The translations under genes and the position numbers were made by a program. Below are positions 35,163-44,194 of a DNA stretch of 64,000 nucleotides, in pieces. This stretch comes from Pseudomonas caspiana (lineage in GTDB: Bacteria > Pseudomonadota > Gammaproteobacteria > Pseudomonadales > Pseudomonadaceae). The first letter of the stretch is position 1. The number at the start of each line of letters is the position of its first letter. The stretch covers positions 54,924-118,923 of the forward strand of contig NZ_LOHF01000020.1 of the NCBI RefSeq assembly GCF_002158995.1. Direction: 5' to 3'. The notes below the pieces were generated by a model that was given only the letters and a program-made list of their open reading frames with translations, ran no database searches and was not told where the DNA came from.

Positions 35163-36164
35163 ATGCAGGCAAGCAAGCGTCTTCTGGCTGCTTTGACACT
35201 GACAGTGCTTGGCAGCACCGCCCAGGCTGCCGAAGAGGTAGTGGTTTACTCCTCCCGGATTGATGAACTGATCAAGCCGGTGTTTGACGCGTATACCGCC
35301 AAGACCGGCGTGAAGGTCAAGTTCATCACCGACAAGGAAGCGCCACTGATGCAGCGCATCAAGGCCGAAGGCGAGAACGCCACGGCCGATCTGCTGCTCA
35401 CCGTCGATGCGGGCAACCTTTGGCAGGCCGAGCAGATGGGTATTCTGCAGCCGTTCACTTCGCCGGTGATCGACGCCAATATTCCTGCGCAGTATCGCTC
35501 GTCGACTCACAGCTGGACCGGCCTGAGCCTGCGGGCCCGGACCATCGCCTATTCGACTGATCGCGTTAAGCCAGAAGAGCTGACCACTTACGAAGCTTTG
35601 GCCGGCAAAGACTGGGAAGGTCGCTTGTGCCTGCGTACAGCGAAAAAAGTTTACAACCAATCGCTGACCGCTACTTTGATTGAAACCCATGGTGCAGAAG
35701 CGTCCGAGAAGATCCTCAAGGGCTGGGTAAACAACCTGTCCACCGACGTGTTCTCGGACGACATCGCTGTGCTGGAAGCGATCAACGCCGGGCAGTGCGA
35801 CGTCGGCATCGTCAACACTTACTACTACGGGCGTCTGCACAAGGATAATCCTGATCTGGCGGTGAAGTTGTTCTGGCCGAATCAGTCAGACCGCGGCGTA
35901 CACGTCAACCTGTCCGGTATTGGCCTCACCAAATACGCTCCCCATCCGGAAGCTGCCAAGGCGATGGTCGAGTGGATGACCGGTCCCGAGGCGCAAGCGA
36001 TCTTCGCGGGCACCAATCAAGAGTTCCCGGCCAACCCGAAAGTCGCCCCCTCCGAAGAAGTCGCGAGCTGGGGTCAGTTCAAGGCTGATACCATCCCGGT
36101 CGAAATTGCAGGCAAGCGCCAGGCCGAAGCGATCCGCATGATGGATCGGGTGGGTTGGAACTGA
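35163..36164 (+). CDS. Periplasmic ferric-iron-binding protein (FbpA/FutA type)
   Basis: A 333-residue type-1 iron-binding protein. Signal peptide MQASKRLLAALTLTVLG ending near AQA (22). The mature start EEVVVYSSR and the iron-coordinating tyrosines in NTYYYGR (Tyr220-222) are characteristic of FbpA. Start at 35163 gives the clean signal peptide. A ferric permease follows at 36316, but no ATPase gene does; the energising subunit must come from elsewhere. Confidence 0.9.
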   Translation: MQASKRLLAALTLTVLGSTAQAAEEVVVYSSRIDELIKPVFDAYTAKTGVKVKFITDKEAPLMQRIKAEGENATADLLLTVDAGNLWQAEQMGILQPFTSPVIDANIPAQYRSSTHSWTGLSLRARTIAYSTDRVKPEELTTYEALAGKDWEGRLCLRTAKKVYNQSLTATLIETHGAEASEKILKGWVNNLSTDVFSDDIAVLEAINAGQCDVGIVNTYYYGRLHKDNPDLAVKLFWPNQSDRGVHVNLSGIGLTKYAPHPEAAKAMVEWMTGPEAQAIFAGTNQEFPANPKVAPSEEVASWGQFKADTIPVEIAGKRQAEAIRMMDRVGWN

Positions 36165-36188
36165 TTACCTCCTGAAAGCATATTTCTC

Positions 36189-36276
36189 CTGTGGGAGCAG
36201 AGCTTGCTCGCGATAAGGGCACTGCGGTATCAGATAGACAGCGTCGCTGATATCGCGAGCAAGCTCTGCTCCCACA
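36189..36276. repeat. REPIN, family C (inverted pair)
   Basis: CTGTGGGAGCAGAGCTTGCT left, AGCAAGCTCTGCTCCCACA right, an unusually perfect pair. It separates the binding-protein and permease genes of one transport system, where it may alter the transcript ratio. Confidence 0.92.
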
Positions 36277-36315
36277 TGAGTCTCTGAAAGCCTGATTTCT
36301 CCATAGAGAGCCCTC

Positions 36316-37932
36316 TTGGCCCATCCCGCTCAACGCCGCTGGTACCCGCTGGTCTTCGCCATCGCTGCATTGGTGCTGCTGCCGCTCAGCGTTCTGCTGC
36401 TGTCCTGGCAAACCATCGACATGCAGATCTGGTCACACTTGTGGGAAACCCAGATGCCCCGCCTGCTGGGCAACACCCTGACCCTGATTCTGGGTGTGGG
36501 CGTTGGCGTCACACTGCTGGGCGTCAGCCTGGCGTGGCTCACCAGCCTGTGTGAATTCCCCGGTCGACGCTGGCTGGATTGGGCGTTGATGCTGCCGTTT
36601 GCGATTCCCGCTTATGTGCTGGCGTTTGTATTTGTCGGCCTGCTGGATTTTGCAGGTCCCGTACAGACACTGCTGCGCGATTGGTTCGGCACCGGGTTGC
36701 GACTGCCAAGGGTCCGCTCCACCGGCGGCGTGATCATCGTACTGGTGCTGGTGTTTTACCCCTACGTGTATCTGCTCGCACGTACCGCTTTTCTTGCCCA
36801 GGGCAAAGGTTTGATGGAGGCTGCGAGAGTGCTCGGCCAAACGCCGTGGCAAGCGTTCTGGCGCGTTGCATTGCCCATGGCACGTCCAGCCATTGGTGCA
36901 GGTGTGGCGTTGGCACTGATGGAAACCCTTGCCGATTTCGGCGCGGTTTCGGTGTTCAACTTCGATACCTTCACCACTGCCATTTATAAAACCTGGTACG
37001 GCTTTTTCAGCCTCTCCAGCGCTGCGCAACTGGCCAGCCTGTTGCTGCTGGCGGTGATGATCGTGCTCTACGGCGAGCGCCGAGCCAGAGGTGCCAGTCG
37101 GGCGACCAATGAGCGACCTCGGGTCAAGGCGCTTTACCACTTGCGCGGACTCAAGGCCGCCGCCGCCAGCTTCTGGTGTGGACTGGTGTTCCTCTGCGCC
37201 TTTGCGGTCCCGCTGCTGCAACTCATCGTCTGGGTCTGGCAACGCGGGCGCTTCGATCTGGATGAACGTTATACCGGGCTGATCCTGCACACCTTGTATC
37301 TGGGCAGCATCGCCGCGCTGATTACCGTGAGCGTGGCACTGGTGTTGGCGTTCGCCCGACGTCTGGCCCCGACTCCGGCGATCAACTCCGGGGTTGGCCT
37401 GGCTAATCTGGGCTATGCACTGCCAGGTTCGGTGCTGGCTGTGTCAATCATGCTGGCGTTCAGTTATCTGGATCGTGTGCTGGTGATTCCGGTTTCCAGC
37501 TGGCTGGGTGGCGCAGGCAAGCCTTTGCTGCTGGGCAGCCTGGCAGCGCTGCTGTTGGCTTATCTGGTGCGCTTCATTGCCGTGGCCTACGGACCATTGG
37601 AAAACAGCCTGTCGCGCATCCGCCCTTCGCTTCCGGAAGCAGCACGCAGTTTGGGTGTCAGTGGGCCACGATTGTTTTTCAAGGTGTATCTCCCGCTGCT
37701 GGTGCCTGGCGCTCTGAGCGCAGCGTTGCTGGTCTTCGTCGATGTGCTCAAGGAAATGCCCGCCACCCTGCTGATGCGCCCGTTCGGCTGGGAAACGCTG
37801 GCGGTGCGCATCTTCGAGATGACCAGCGAAGGCGAGTGGGCCCGCGCCGCTCTTCCCGCCCTGACCCTTGTCCTTGTCGGCTTGTTGCCGGTTATCGGTT
37901 TAATCCGACGCTCCGCGCGCCAATTTCGTTAG
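36316..37932 (+). CDS. Ferric iron ABC transporter permease (FbpB type)
   Basis: A 538-residue fused permease with about twelve membrane helices and two BPD_transp_1 domains, each with an EAA loop (MEAARVLGQTPWQAFWRV near 172 and LPEAARSLGVSGPRLFFKV near 440). It begins at a TTG (36316) preceded by AGAGAG; no upstream ATG fits. It works with the binding protein at 35163. The next gene is gcvT, so no FbpC is present. Confidence 0.9.
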   Translation: MAHPAQRRWYPLVFAIAALVLLPLSVLLLSWQTIDMQIWSHLWETQMPRLLGNTLTLILGVGVGVTLLGVSLAWLTSLCEFPGRRWLDWALMLPFAIPAYVLAFVFVGLLDFAGPVQTLLRDWFGTGLRLPRVRSTGGVIIVLVLVFYPYVYLLARTAFLAQGKGLMEAARVLGQTPWQAFWRVALPMARPAIGAGVALALMETLADFGAVSVFNFDTFTTAIYKTWYGFFSLSSAAQLASLLLLAVMIVLYGERRARGASRATNERPRVKALYHLRGLKAAAASFWCGLVFLCAFAVPLLQLIVWVWQRGRFDLDERYTGLILHTLYLGSIAALITVSVALVLAFARRLAPTPAINSGVGLANLGYALPGSVLAVSIMLAFSYLDRVLVIPVSSWLGGAGKPLLLGSLAALLLAYLVRFIAVAYGPLENSLSRIRPSLPEAARSLGVSGPRLFFKVYLPLLVPGALSAALLVFVDVLKEMPATLLMRPFGWETLAVRIFEMTSEGEWARAALPALTLVLVGLLPVIGLIRRSARQFR

Positions 37933-38086
37933 GTGCGGGTCTAGAGGCTTGCGGCTACAATGCGCCGCAATCGGTGTGGTCTGTCAGACTGTTCGACATG
38001 TTGCTATCTGCTCCAAACCCCAATTCAAGGGGGCATGTCAGCGTTTTGCCTGTCCACACCTTCGCCACGCCCGGAAGGAGAAACCC

Positions 38087-39169
38087 ATGGGACAGCGCAC
38101 GCCGCTTTTTGACCTGCATCTCGCCCTGGGCGCGAAGATGGTCGATTTTGGTGGTTGGGACATGCCGTTGCATTATGGATCGCAGGTCGAGGAGCACCAT
38201 CAGGTGCGCCGCGATTGCGGTGTGTTCGACGTCTCGCACATGCATGTGATTGATGTGACCGGTAGTCAGGCAAAAACCTGGCTGCAGTATTTACTCGCCA
38301 ATGATGTCGAGCGCCTGAAAGATGTGGGGCAAGCGTTATACAGTGCGATGCTCGACAACGACGGCGGGGTCATCGACGACATGATCGTCTACCTCACTGA
38401 CAGCGGTTACCGGCTGGTGGTCAACGCGGCCACTGGCGACAAAGATCTCGCCTGGATGTTCGTGCATCTGAACGACTTCGATGTGCAACTGAACAAGCGT
38501 AATGACCTGTCGATGCTGGCTATCCAGGGGCCCCACGCCCGAGCCAGAATTGCCGAGCTGGTCACTGCATCCCGCGCCGAACTTATTCGTCAGCTCAAGC
38601 CATTTGAGGGACGCGAAGACGACCGCTGGTTTATCGCACGTACCGGCTATACCGGCGAAGATGGCCTGGAAATCATTCTGCCGTCTGAACAAGCGCCTGG
38701 CTTCTTCAACGATCTGGTGGGCGCTGGCATTTCCCCGATTGGTCTTGGCGCACGGGATACCTTGCGACTTGAGGCCGGGATGAACCTCTACGGCCAGGAC
38801 ATCGACGAGCAAGTCACGCCGCTGGTAGCCAATATGGCCTGGACCATCGCCTGGGAGCCTGCCTCCCGCAAGTTCATTGGCAGAGCGGCTCTGGAGGCCG
38901 AGCGCGCTCGGGGTATTGGCTCGAAACTGGTGGGGCTGGTACTGGAAGAGCGCGGCGTTTTGCGGGCCCATCAAGTGGTTCGCATCGCAGAAATTGGCGA
39001 AGGAGAGATCACCAGTGGTAGTTTCTCTCCTACGCTAAGCAAGTCGATTGCCTTGGCACGTGTGCCTATGGCCACTGCTGACCGTGCCGAAGTCGAAATT
39101 CGCGGCAAATGGTACCCGGTTCGCGTGGTCAAGCCTGCGTTTGTACGTCATGGCAAAGCCCTGATCTGA
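38087..39169 (+). CDS. gcvT: Glycine cleavage system T protein (aminomethyltransferase)
   Basis: A 360-residue folate-dependent aminomethyltransferase: it takes the aminomethyl group from lipoylated GcvH and forms methylene-THF. Motifs: FGGWDMPLHYGS near 24, ARTGYTGEDGLEI near 183, GLGARDTLRLEAGMNLYGQD near 217. AAGGAG precedes the ATG. gcvH follows 46 bp downstream; gcvP is not in the window. I looked for a glycine riboswitch in the 154-bp leader and did not see one. Confidence 0.95.
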   Translation: MGQRTPLFDLHLALGAKMVDFGGWDMPLHYGSQVEEHHQVRRDCGVFDVSHMHVIDVTGSQAKTWLQYLLANDVERLKDVGQALYSAMLDNDGGVIDDMIVYLTDSGYRLVVNAATGDKDLAWMFVHLNDFDVQLNKRNDLSMLAIQGPHARARIAELVTASRAELIRQLKPFEGREDDRWFIARTGYTGEDGLEIILPSEQAPGFFNDLVGAGISPIGLGARDTLRLEAGMNLYGQDIDEQVTPLVANMAWTIAWEPASRKFIGRAALEAERARGIGSKLVGLVLEERGVLRAHQVVRIAEIGEGEITSGSFSPTLSKSIALARVPMATADRAEVEIRGKWYPVRVVKPAFVRHGKALI

Positions 39170-39215
39170 ATTTTCCTGGCGGGTTTACCGCTGACCCGAT
39201 GTTGAGGATGACTAA

Positions 39216-39599
39216 ATGAGCAATATCCCCGCCGAACTGCGTTTTGCTGAAAGCCACGAATGGGCAAAGAAAGAAGGTGATCTAATTGTCGTGGGTATTT
39301 CTGACCACGCTCAGGAAGCGCTGGGTGACGTTGTGTTCGTCGAGCTGCCGGAAATTGGCAAAGTCTTCGCTGCGGCCGATACTGCAGGTGTTGTTGAATC
39401 GGTGAAGGCCGCTTCCGACATCTACTCGCCGATTGCCGGCGAAGTGGTTGCAGTCAATGAATCGCTGGGCGACGCTCCGGAATCATTGAACAATGACCCT
39501 TACGGCGCGTGGATCTTCAAGATCAAGCCAAGTGCCGCCGATGCTGATCTGGCAAAACTGCTGGACGCTGCAGGCTACAAGGCCGCTATCGGCGAATAA
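39216..39599 (+). CDS. gcvH: Glycine cleavage system H protein
   Basis: A 127-residue lipoyl carrier that shuttles the aminomethyl group between GcvP, GcvT and the lipoamide dehydrogenase. The lipoylated lysine is Lys64 in VVESVKAASDIYSP. Translated from the gcvT transcript. Followed by a strong bidirectional terminator. Confidence 0.96.
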   Translation: MSNIPAELRFAESHEWAKKEGDLIVVGISDHAQEALGDVVFVELPEIGKVFAAADTAGVVESVKAASDIYSPIAGEVVAVNESLGDAPESLNNDPYGAWIFKIKPSAADADLAKLLDAAGYKAAIGE

Positions 39600-39616
39600 G
39601 CCAAACAGCCAGCCAT

Positions 39617-39648
39617 AAAAAATGCCGCTCATTGAGCGGCATTTTTTT
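39617..39648. terminator. Bidirectional terminator between gcvH and the DUF2388 gene
   Basis: AAAAAATGCCGCTC, loop ATT, GAGCGGCATTTTTTT. A-tract and T-tract on opposite sides serve both convergent genes. Confidence 0.93.
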
Positions 39649-39657
39649 ATTCCGGAA

Positions 39658-39981
39658 TTACTGGTTTTCAGCAACCAGATTCTTGGCCAGGATGGCGTTA
39701 GCCAAGTCCATGTCCGAAGCATTCAGGCCTGGGTTTTCGCTGCGAACCTGCTGGATAGCAGCTTCCAGGAAAGGACCACGGATGCCACCGTCGCTGGCAA
39801 CGAAACTGCCGGCGTCGTCTTGAGCGGCAACGATCAGTTTGTGATCCTTGAAAGTCAGGTAAGTGGAGCCGGTAGTGGCGCCAGAGGAAATAACATCACG
39901 CCAGAACCCAGCGTCAGCCATTGCTGAACCAACCGGGAGAGAGAGCAGAGCAAACGTGGCGACAGCGAGCTTGAGACGCAT
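39658..39981 (-). CDS. DUF2388 secreted protein
   Basis: A 107-residue protein: signal peptide (to about AMA, residue 22), then the DUF2388/TIGR02448 core WRDVISSGATTGSTYLTF and a helical tail. The family is largely confined to Pseudomonas, often in tandem paralogues; here it is single. Function unknown. The start at 39981 gives the signal peptide and has GGAG upstream; a longer in-frame reading runs through a REPIN and is rejected. Confidence 0.83.
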   Translation of the reverse strand: MRLKLAVATFALLSLPVGSAMADAGFWRDVISSGATTGSTYLTFKDHKLIVAAQDDAGSFVASDGGIRGPFLEAAIQQVRSENPGLNASDMDLANAILAKNLVAENQ

Positions 39982-40046
39982 GATGAGGTACTCCAACAGT
40001 GATTGTTCTGAAACAGTTGGATGTCTGGAGGGATGCGGTAGTTCCA

Positions 40047-40135
40047 TGTGGGAGCCGAGCTTGCTCGCGATAGGGAAGACGCATATCTCAGGGACATTGC
40101 GTCCAGCCTTATCGCGAGCAAGCTCAGCTCCCACA
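40047..40135. repeat. REPIN, family C (inverted pair)
   Basis: TGTGGGAGCCGAGCTTGCTC left and GAGCAAGCTCAGCTCCCACA right, between the nfeD-like and DUF2388 genes. Confidence 0.9.
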
Positions 40136-40149
40136 AGGAATGGCAAGGC

Positions 40150-40605
40150 TTAGGCCTGATCGCCCAGCGCCTCAACGCGCAATATCGCCCCATCCTGCCC
40201 GATAACCCGCACCTGACTGCCGACCGCCACATCCGGACCATTCACCAGCCAGACGCTGTCACCGACCTTGATCTTGCCGCGACCGTCGACAATCGCGTTC
40301 TGGACGATAAACACGCGACCGATCAGCTCCTGACCGCGCATGTTCAAACCGGGCTGATCCGAAGGCCGGTTAACCGTACGCTGGCGGCGCCACCAATACA
40401 CTGCCGTCAGTACCGAGATCACCGCAAACAGCAGGAACTGCAGCGTCCAGTGCATATCAGGAATGATAAACGTCAGCACGCCGACCGCTGCGGCTGCGAC
40501 TCCCATCCACAACAGATAGCCACCTGCGCCGAACACCTCGAGGATCAACAGCACGGTGCCCAGCCCCAGCCAGTCCCAGAACGACAGATTTTGCAGGTAT
40601 TCCAT
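40150..40605 (-). CDS. NfeD-family membrane protein (YbbK/NfeD partner of QmcA)
   Basis: A 151-residue protein with two or three N-terminal membrane helices (about 10-70) and a C-terminal OB-fold (about 90-148, QELIGRVFIVQNAIVDGRG). Short NfeD proteins are encoded beside stomatin/SPFH proteins and help organise membrane microdomains. GAGG precedes the ATG. It starts 10 bp after qmcA. Confidence 0.88.
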   Translation of the reverse strand: MEYLQNLSFWDWLGLGTVLLILEVFGAGGYLLWMGVAAAAVGVLTFIIPDMHWTLQFLLFAVISVLTAVYWWRRQRTVNRPSDQPGLNMRGQELIGRVFIVQNAIVDGRGKIKVGDSVWLVNGPDVAVGSQVRVIGQDGAILRVEALGDQA

Positions 40606-40615
40606 AGAACCCGCC

Positions 40616-41536
40616 TCAGACCTTCTTGCTGTCGAAAGTGGCTTTAACGATCTCGCCAATGCCGCCAACCGCGCCGATTACCTGACTGGCCTCCAGAGGC
40701 ATCAGGATGACTTTGCTGTTGTTGGCTGAAGCCAGCTTGCCCAATGCATCAATATATTTTTGTGCGACGAAGTAATTGACCGCTTGAACGTTGCCGCTGG
40801 CAATGGCCTCGGACACCACCTGAGTGGCCCGCGCTTCAGCTTCGGCCTGACGTTCACGCGCTTCAGACTCCAGGAACGCCGCCTGACGGCCACCTTCAGC
40901 TTCCAGAATCTGCGCCTGCTTCTTGCCTTCAGCGGTCAGGATCGCCGCTGCCCGCAGGCCTTCAGCTTCAAGGATTTGCGCACGCTTGATCCGCTCGGCT
41001 TTCATCTGCCCGGACATGGCGGCCATCAGGTCAGCTGGCGGGCTGATGTCCTTGATTTCGATACGGGTGATCTTGATGCCCCAAGGGGCAGTCGCTTCAT
41101 CCACGGTGCGCAGTAGCCGTTCGTTGATGTTGTCCCGCTGACTGAGCATCGCATCCAGCTCCATGGAGCCGAGTACGGTACGAATGTTGGTTTGCAGCAG
41201 ATTGCGAATGGCGTGTTCGAGGTTGTTCACCTCGTAAGCCGCCTGTGCGGTGTTCACGACCTGGAAGAAACACACAGCGTCGATTTGCACTGTCGCGTTG
41301 TCAGCCGTGATGACTTCCTGAGGCGGAATGTCGAGCACGCTTTCCATGACATTGATCTTGCGCCCGATGCGGTCCATCACCGGCACAATGATATTCAGGC
41401 CCGGCTTGAGGGTGGTGGTGTAGCGGCCAAAGCGCTCGACCGTCCACTGATAGCCCTGCGGCACAACCTTGAAGCCCATGAATACGATGGCGATCGCCAG
41501 CGCAACGAAGAGTAAAACCACACTGCCCAGTTGCAT
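40616..41536 (-). CDS. qmcA: SPFH/stomatin-like protein QmcA
   Basis: A 306-residue membrane-anchored SPFH protein: N-terminal helix (about 4-24), then VPQGYQWTVERFGRYTTTLKPG and the band-7 domain, then a long charged coiled coil of EAEG repeats (about 190-260). The start and central segments match E. coli QmcA closely. It forms large oligomers at the inner membrane and modulates FtsH-type proteolysis in relatives. Operon with the NfeD partner. Confidence 0.9.
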   Translation of the reverse strand: MQLGSVVLLFVALAIAIVFMGFKVVPQGYQWTVERFGRYTTTLKPGLNIIVPVMDRIGRKINVMESVLDIPPQEVITADNATVQIDAVCFFQVVNTAQAAYEVNNLEHAIRNLLQTNIRTVLGSMELDAMLSQRDNINERLLRTVDEATAPWGIKITRIEIKDISPPADLMAAMSGQMKAERIKRAQILEAEGLRAAAILTAEGKKQAQILEAEGGRQAAFLESEARERQAEAEARATQVVSEAIASGNVQAVNYFVAQKYIDALGKLASANNSKVILMPLEASQVIGAVGGIGEIVKATFDSKKV

Positions 41537-41682
41537 AACATTTCCCTGTTGGTTACGAACGTCTACCAGGGCGCTATTTAGTCAGACTTCGGCCACATAA
41601 AGCCAATGATTCAAAGGAATATTGGTTCAGGATGTGAGTGATTTTCTGAGCGGGATTTATGTTTGCCTGCATGCGAATCGCT

Positions 41683-41778
41683 GACGTGGGACCGGCTTTA
41701 GCCGGGAAAGCTATCTGCCAGGCGACATAGATGCAGCGGCAGTATCGGCCTATTCCCGGCTAAAGCCGGTCCCACGTC
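41683..41778. repeat. REPIN, family A (inverted pair)
   Basis: GACGTGGGACCGGCTTTAGC left and GCTAAAGCCGGTCCCACGTC right, a near-perfect pair, 36 bp past the gspE-like stop. Confidence 0.92.
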
Positions 41779-41814
41779 GGAGATCCGCCCAATGGAAGCG
41801 CATTCCAGCCAACC

Positions 41815-43599
41815 TCAGCGCTGCTCGCTCTGCGGCGTCACGCGCAGTACTTCTTCAAGCGTAGTCAGCCCTGCCGAGACTTTCTGGGCGCCGGACAAAC
41901 GCAAGCTGCGCATCCCTTCCTTGAACGCCTGGCGGCGCATCGCCGTAAGGTCCAGGTCAGCACTGATCAAACCCTGAACGCCATCGGACATCAGCATGAT
42001 CTCGTAAACGCCTGCGCGGCCGCGGTAACCGGTATCGCGGCACTCCACGCAACCTACTGCTCGGTGCGCTCCGGCGGGCACTGGCGCTTGCCACGGGCGA
42101 GTCAAACTCTGCCAGTCGCTCTCATCCAGTTGCACCGGTGCCTTGCAGTGCGGACACAAAGTTCGCACCAGCCGCTGCGCCATGACCCCGAGAATCGTTG
42201 CCTTGAGCAAATAATGCGGTACGCCGAGTTCCAGCATCCGGCTGATCGCACTCGGTGCATCGTTGGTGTGCAGCGTGGAAAGTACCAAGTGGCCCGTGAG
42301 CGCAGCCTGGATCGCCATTTCGGCAGTTTCCAGATCGCGAATCTCGCCGATCATGATGATGTCCGGGTCCTGCCGCATCAGCGCGCGTATCCCGCTGGCA
42401 AACGTCAGGTCGATATTGTGCTGAACCTGCATCTGGTTGAATGCAGGCTCAACCATCTCGATAGGATCTTCGATGGTGCACAGGTTGACCTCAGGGGTCG
42501 CGAGCATCTTGAGCGTGGTGTAAAGCGTGGTGGTCTTGCCGGAGCCGGTGGGCCCGGTGACCAGGATGATGCCGTTGGGTTGACGGGTCATGCCTTCCCA
42601 GCGACGCAGGTCATCGCTGGAAAACCCGAGCTGGTCGAAGTTTTTCAGCAGTACATCCGGATCGAAGATCCGCATGACCATTTTTTCCCCGAAAGCCGTT
42701 GGCAGTGTTGAAAGCCGCAGCTCAACCTCCCCGCCGTCAGGGGTACTGGTTTTAACGCGGCCGTCCTGCGGCTTGCGCTTTTCGGCGACGTTCATGCGGC
42801 CCAGGCTTTTCAGGCGACTGACGATGGCCATGGTCACTTGCGCAGGAAATTGGTAGACGTTGTGCAGCACGCCATCAATACGAAAGCGCACCGTGCCCTG
42901 CTCTCGTCGCGGTTCAATATGAATATCACTGGCTCGCTGCTGAAACGCGTACTGGAACAACCAATCAACGATATTGACGATGTGAGCATCGTTGGCGTCG
43001 GGCTCCTGATCACTGGCCCCAAGCTTGAGCAATTGTTCAAAGTTGCCCATGCCGCTGATTTTCTGATCCGTCGCGGCAGCACCACTGACCGATTTGGCCA
43101 GTCGATAGAACTCCACCGCCAACCGCTGAATATCAACCGGATTGGCCACTACACGCCGGATTGGCAGTTTCAGCACATGGGCCAGGTCAGCCTCCCAACC
43201 GCGCACATAGGGCTGCGCGCTGGCGATGGTCACGGAGTCGCGATCTACCTCCACCGCCAGAATCTTGTGGCGTTGAGCAAAGGCGTAAGACATCAATGGC
43301 GTGACCGAAGCGACCTTGATCTTCAGCGGGTCGATGCGCAGATAAGGCTGCCCGCTTTGCGCAGCGAGCCACGCGGTAAGCGTCTCCAGATCCAGCTTGC
43401 GCCCGGGCCGCTTAAGGTCGTCGAGTTGTTGCACGGCGATAAATTCGAGAGGGTGCAGTTGCAGGTTCGCGGCACCGCGGCGCTGGGTCAGTGCATCCTC
43501 AGCACTGCTCTGATCAATAAACCCTTGGGCGACCAGATCGCGCAGCAGATCATTCAGATCCAGCCAACGGTCCTGTGATGATGAGGCGTGAACTGACAT
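41815..43599 (-). CDS. GspE/PilB-type secretion ATPase, orphan
   Basis: A 594-residue type II/IV secretion ATPase. N1 MshEN-like domain (about 10-150), Walker A GPTGSGKT (349-356), Asp box TIEDPIE, Walker B IIMIGEIRDLETAE, His box LSTLHTND, and a C-terminal zinc tetracysteine module (CPHCK and CVECR). No pilus or secretion genes surround it, as for P. aeruginosa PA5210. Which machine it powers, if any, cannot be told from the sequence. Confidence 0.88.
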   Translation of the reverse strand: MSVHASSSQDRWLDLNDLLRDLVAQGFIDQSSAEDALTQRRGAANLQLHPLEFIAVQQLDDLKRPGRKLDLETLTAWLAAQSGQPYLRIDPLKIKVASVTPLMSYAFAQRHKILAVEVDRDSVTIASAQPYVRGWEADLAHVLKLPIRRVVANPVDIQRLAVEFYRLAKSVSGAAATDQKISGMGNFEQLLKLGASDQEPDANDAHIVNIVDWLFQYAFQQRASDIHIEPRREQGTVRFRIDGVLHNVYQFPAQVTMAIVSRLKSLGRMNVAEKRKPQDGRVKTSTPDGGEVELRLSTLPTAFGEKMVMRIFDPDVLLKNFDQLGFSSDDLRRWEGMTRQPNGIILVTGPTGSGKTTTLYTTLKMLATPEVNLCTIEDPIEMVEPAFNQMQVQHNIDLTFASGIRALMRQDPDIIMIGEIRDLETAEMAIQAALTGHLVLSTLHTNDAPSAISRMLELGVPHYLLKATILGVMAQRLVRTLCPHCKAPVQLDESDWQSLTRPWQAPVPAGAHRAVGCVECRDTGYRGRAGVYEIMLMSDGVQGLISADLDLTAMRRQAFKEGMRSLRLSGAQKVSAGLTTLEEVLRVTPQSEQR

Positions 43600-43706
43600 G
43601 CGGATTCCTTTGGACAGTTGGGCTCAAACGAACCAAGCGTAGTCCCCAGCGTGTCAGTTATTTCGGCATATGCGTACACATGAGTTACGTCTTTTTTCTG
43701 CTGGGC

Positions 43707-44054
43707 TCAACCGACGGCGAGGGAAACCGTTGAGTTTGAGACGTGCGGCTGAGCCAATTGTTCCAATTCCACTGAGCAGACATTGATCAGGCTGCGCATT
43801 TTTTGCGCAATGACCTGCGCCCGGTGCCACGTCAGATTAGCGATCTCAACGTCGATACCCAATACGTCGTCCTGCTGCAGAACGTTGACCTGATGAGGGA
43901 TCAGGTACTGCATCGCAAACAGGTTCAGCACTCGGCACAGTGAATCGGCCTCAGCCTCGACCAGAATCTGATAGCGCGCGCAGCAGTGGGCATTGTCAGC
44001 GGACCAGGTATCCGGACGTTGTGGCTGGGAGGTAACGGCTTCGAGGTTGGGCAT
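43707..44054 (-). CDS. Small ACT-like protein divergent from an Lrp regulator
   Basis: A 115-residue protein whose central part (about 27-100: RYQILVEAEADSLCRVLNLF, then VNVLQQDDVLGIDVEI) has the spacing of a single ACT domain, as in IlvM or regulatory subunits. GAGG precedes the ATG. Function unknown. The divergent neighbour is an Lrp/AsnC regulator, so amino-acid sensing or regulation of this gene by that regulator is a reasonable guess, not more. Confidence 0.65.
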   Translation of the reverse strand: MPNLEAVTSQPQRPDTWSADNAHCCARYQILVEAEADSLCRVLNLFAMQYLIPHQVNVLQQDDVLGIDVEIANLTWHRAQVIAQKMRSLINVCSVELEQLAQPHVSNSTVSLAVG

Positions 44055-44143
44055 GTGAGCCTCAGCGACTTAGAGGGTTTAAATGACTGGAAGAAATTCT
44101 TGCATGCTCGAAAAGAAATGTCTGATCCATCATTGGTTGATTT

Positions 44144-44158
44144 AGTCTTGATAAGACT
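44144..44158. promoter_or_regulatory. Palindrome upstream of the Lrp-type gene
   Basis: AGTCTT-GAT-AAGACT, a perfect 15-bp inverted repeat 36 bp before the Lrp start and within the divergent promoter region. A candidate Lrp-family operator. Confidence 0.5.
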
Positions 44159-44194
44159 TGTTAATGCGCCATATCTCCACAGCGGGAAATAATT

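Noticed and set aside
37933..38086. Possible glycine riboswitch before gcvT
   Set aside because: The 154-bp leader lacks the conserved tandem aptamer segments; only short incidental stems were seen.
39982..40146. N-terminal extension of the DUF2388 protein
   Set aside because: It reads through a REPIN and would place the signal peptide internally; the start at 39981 is far better.
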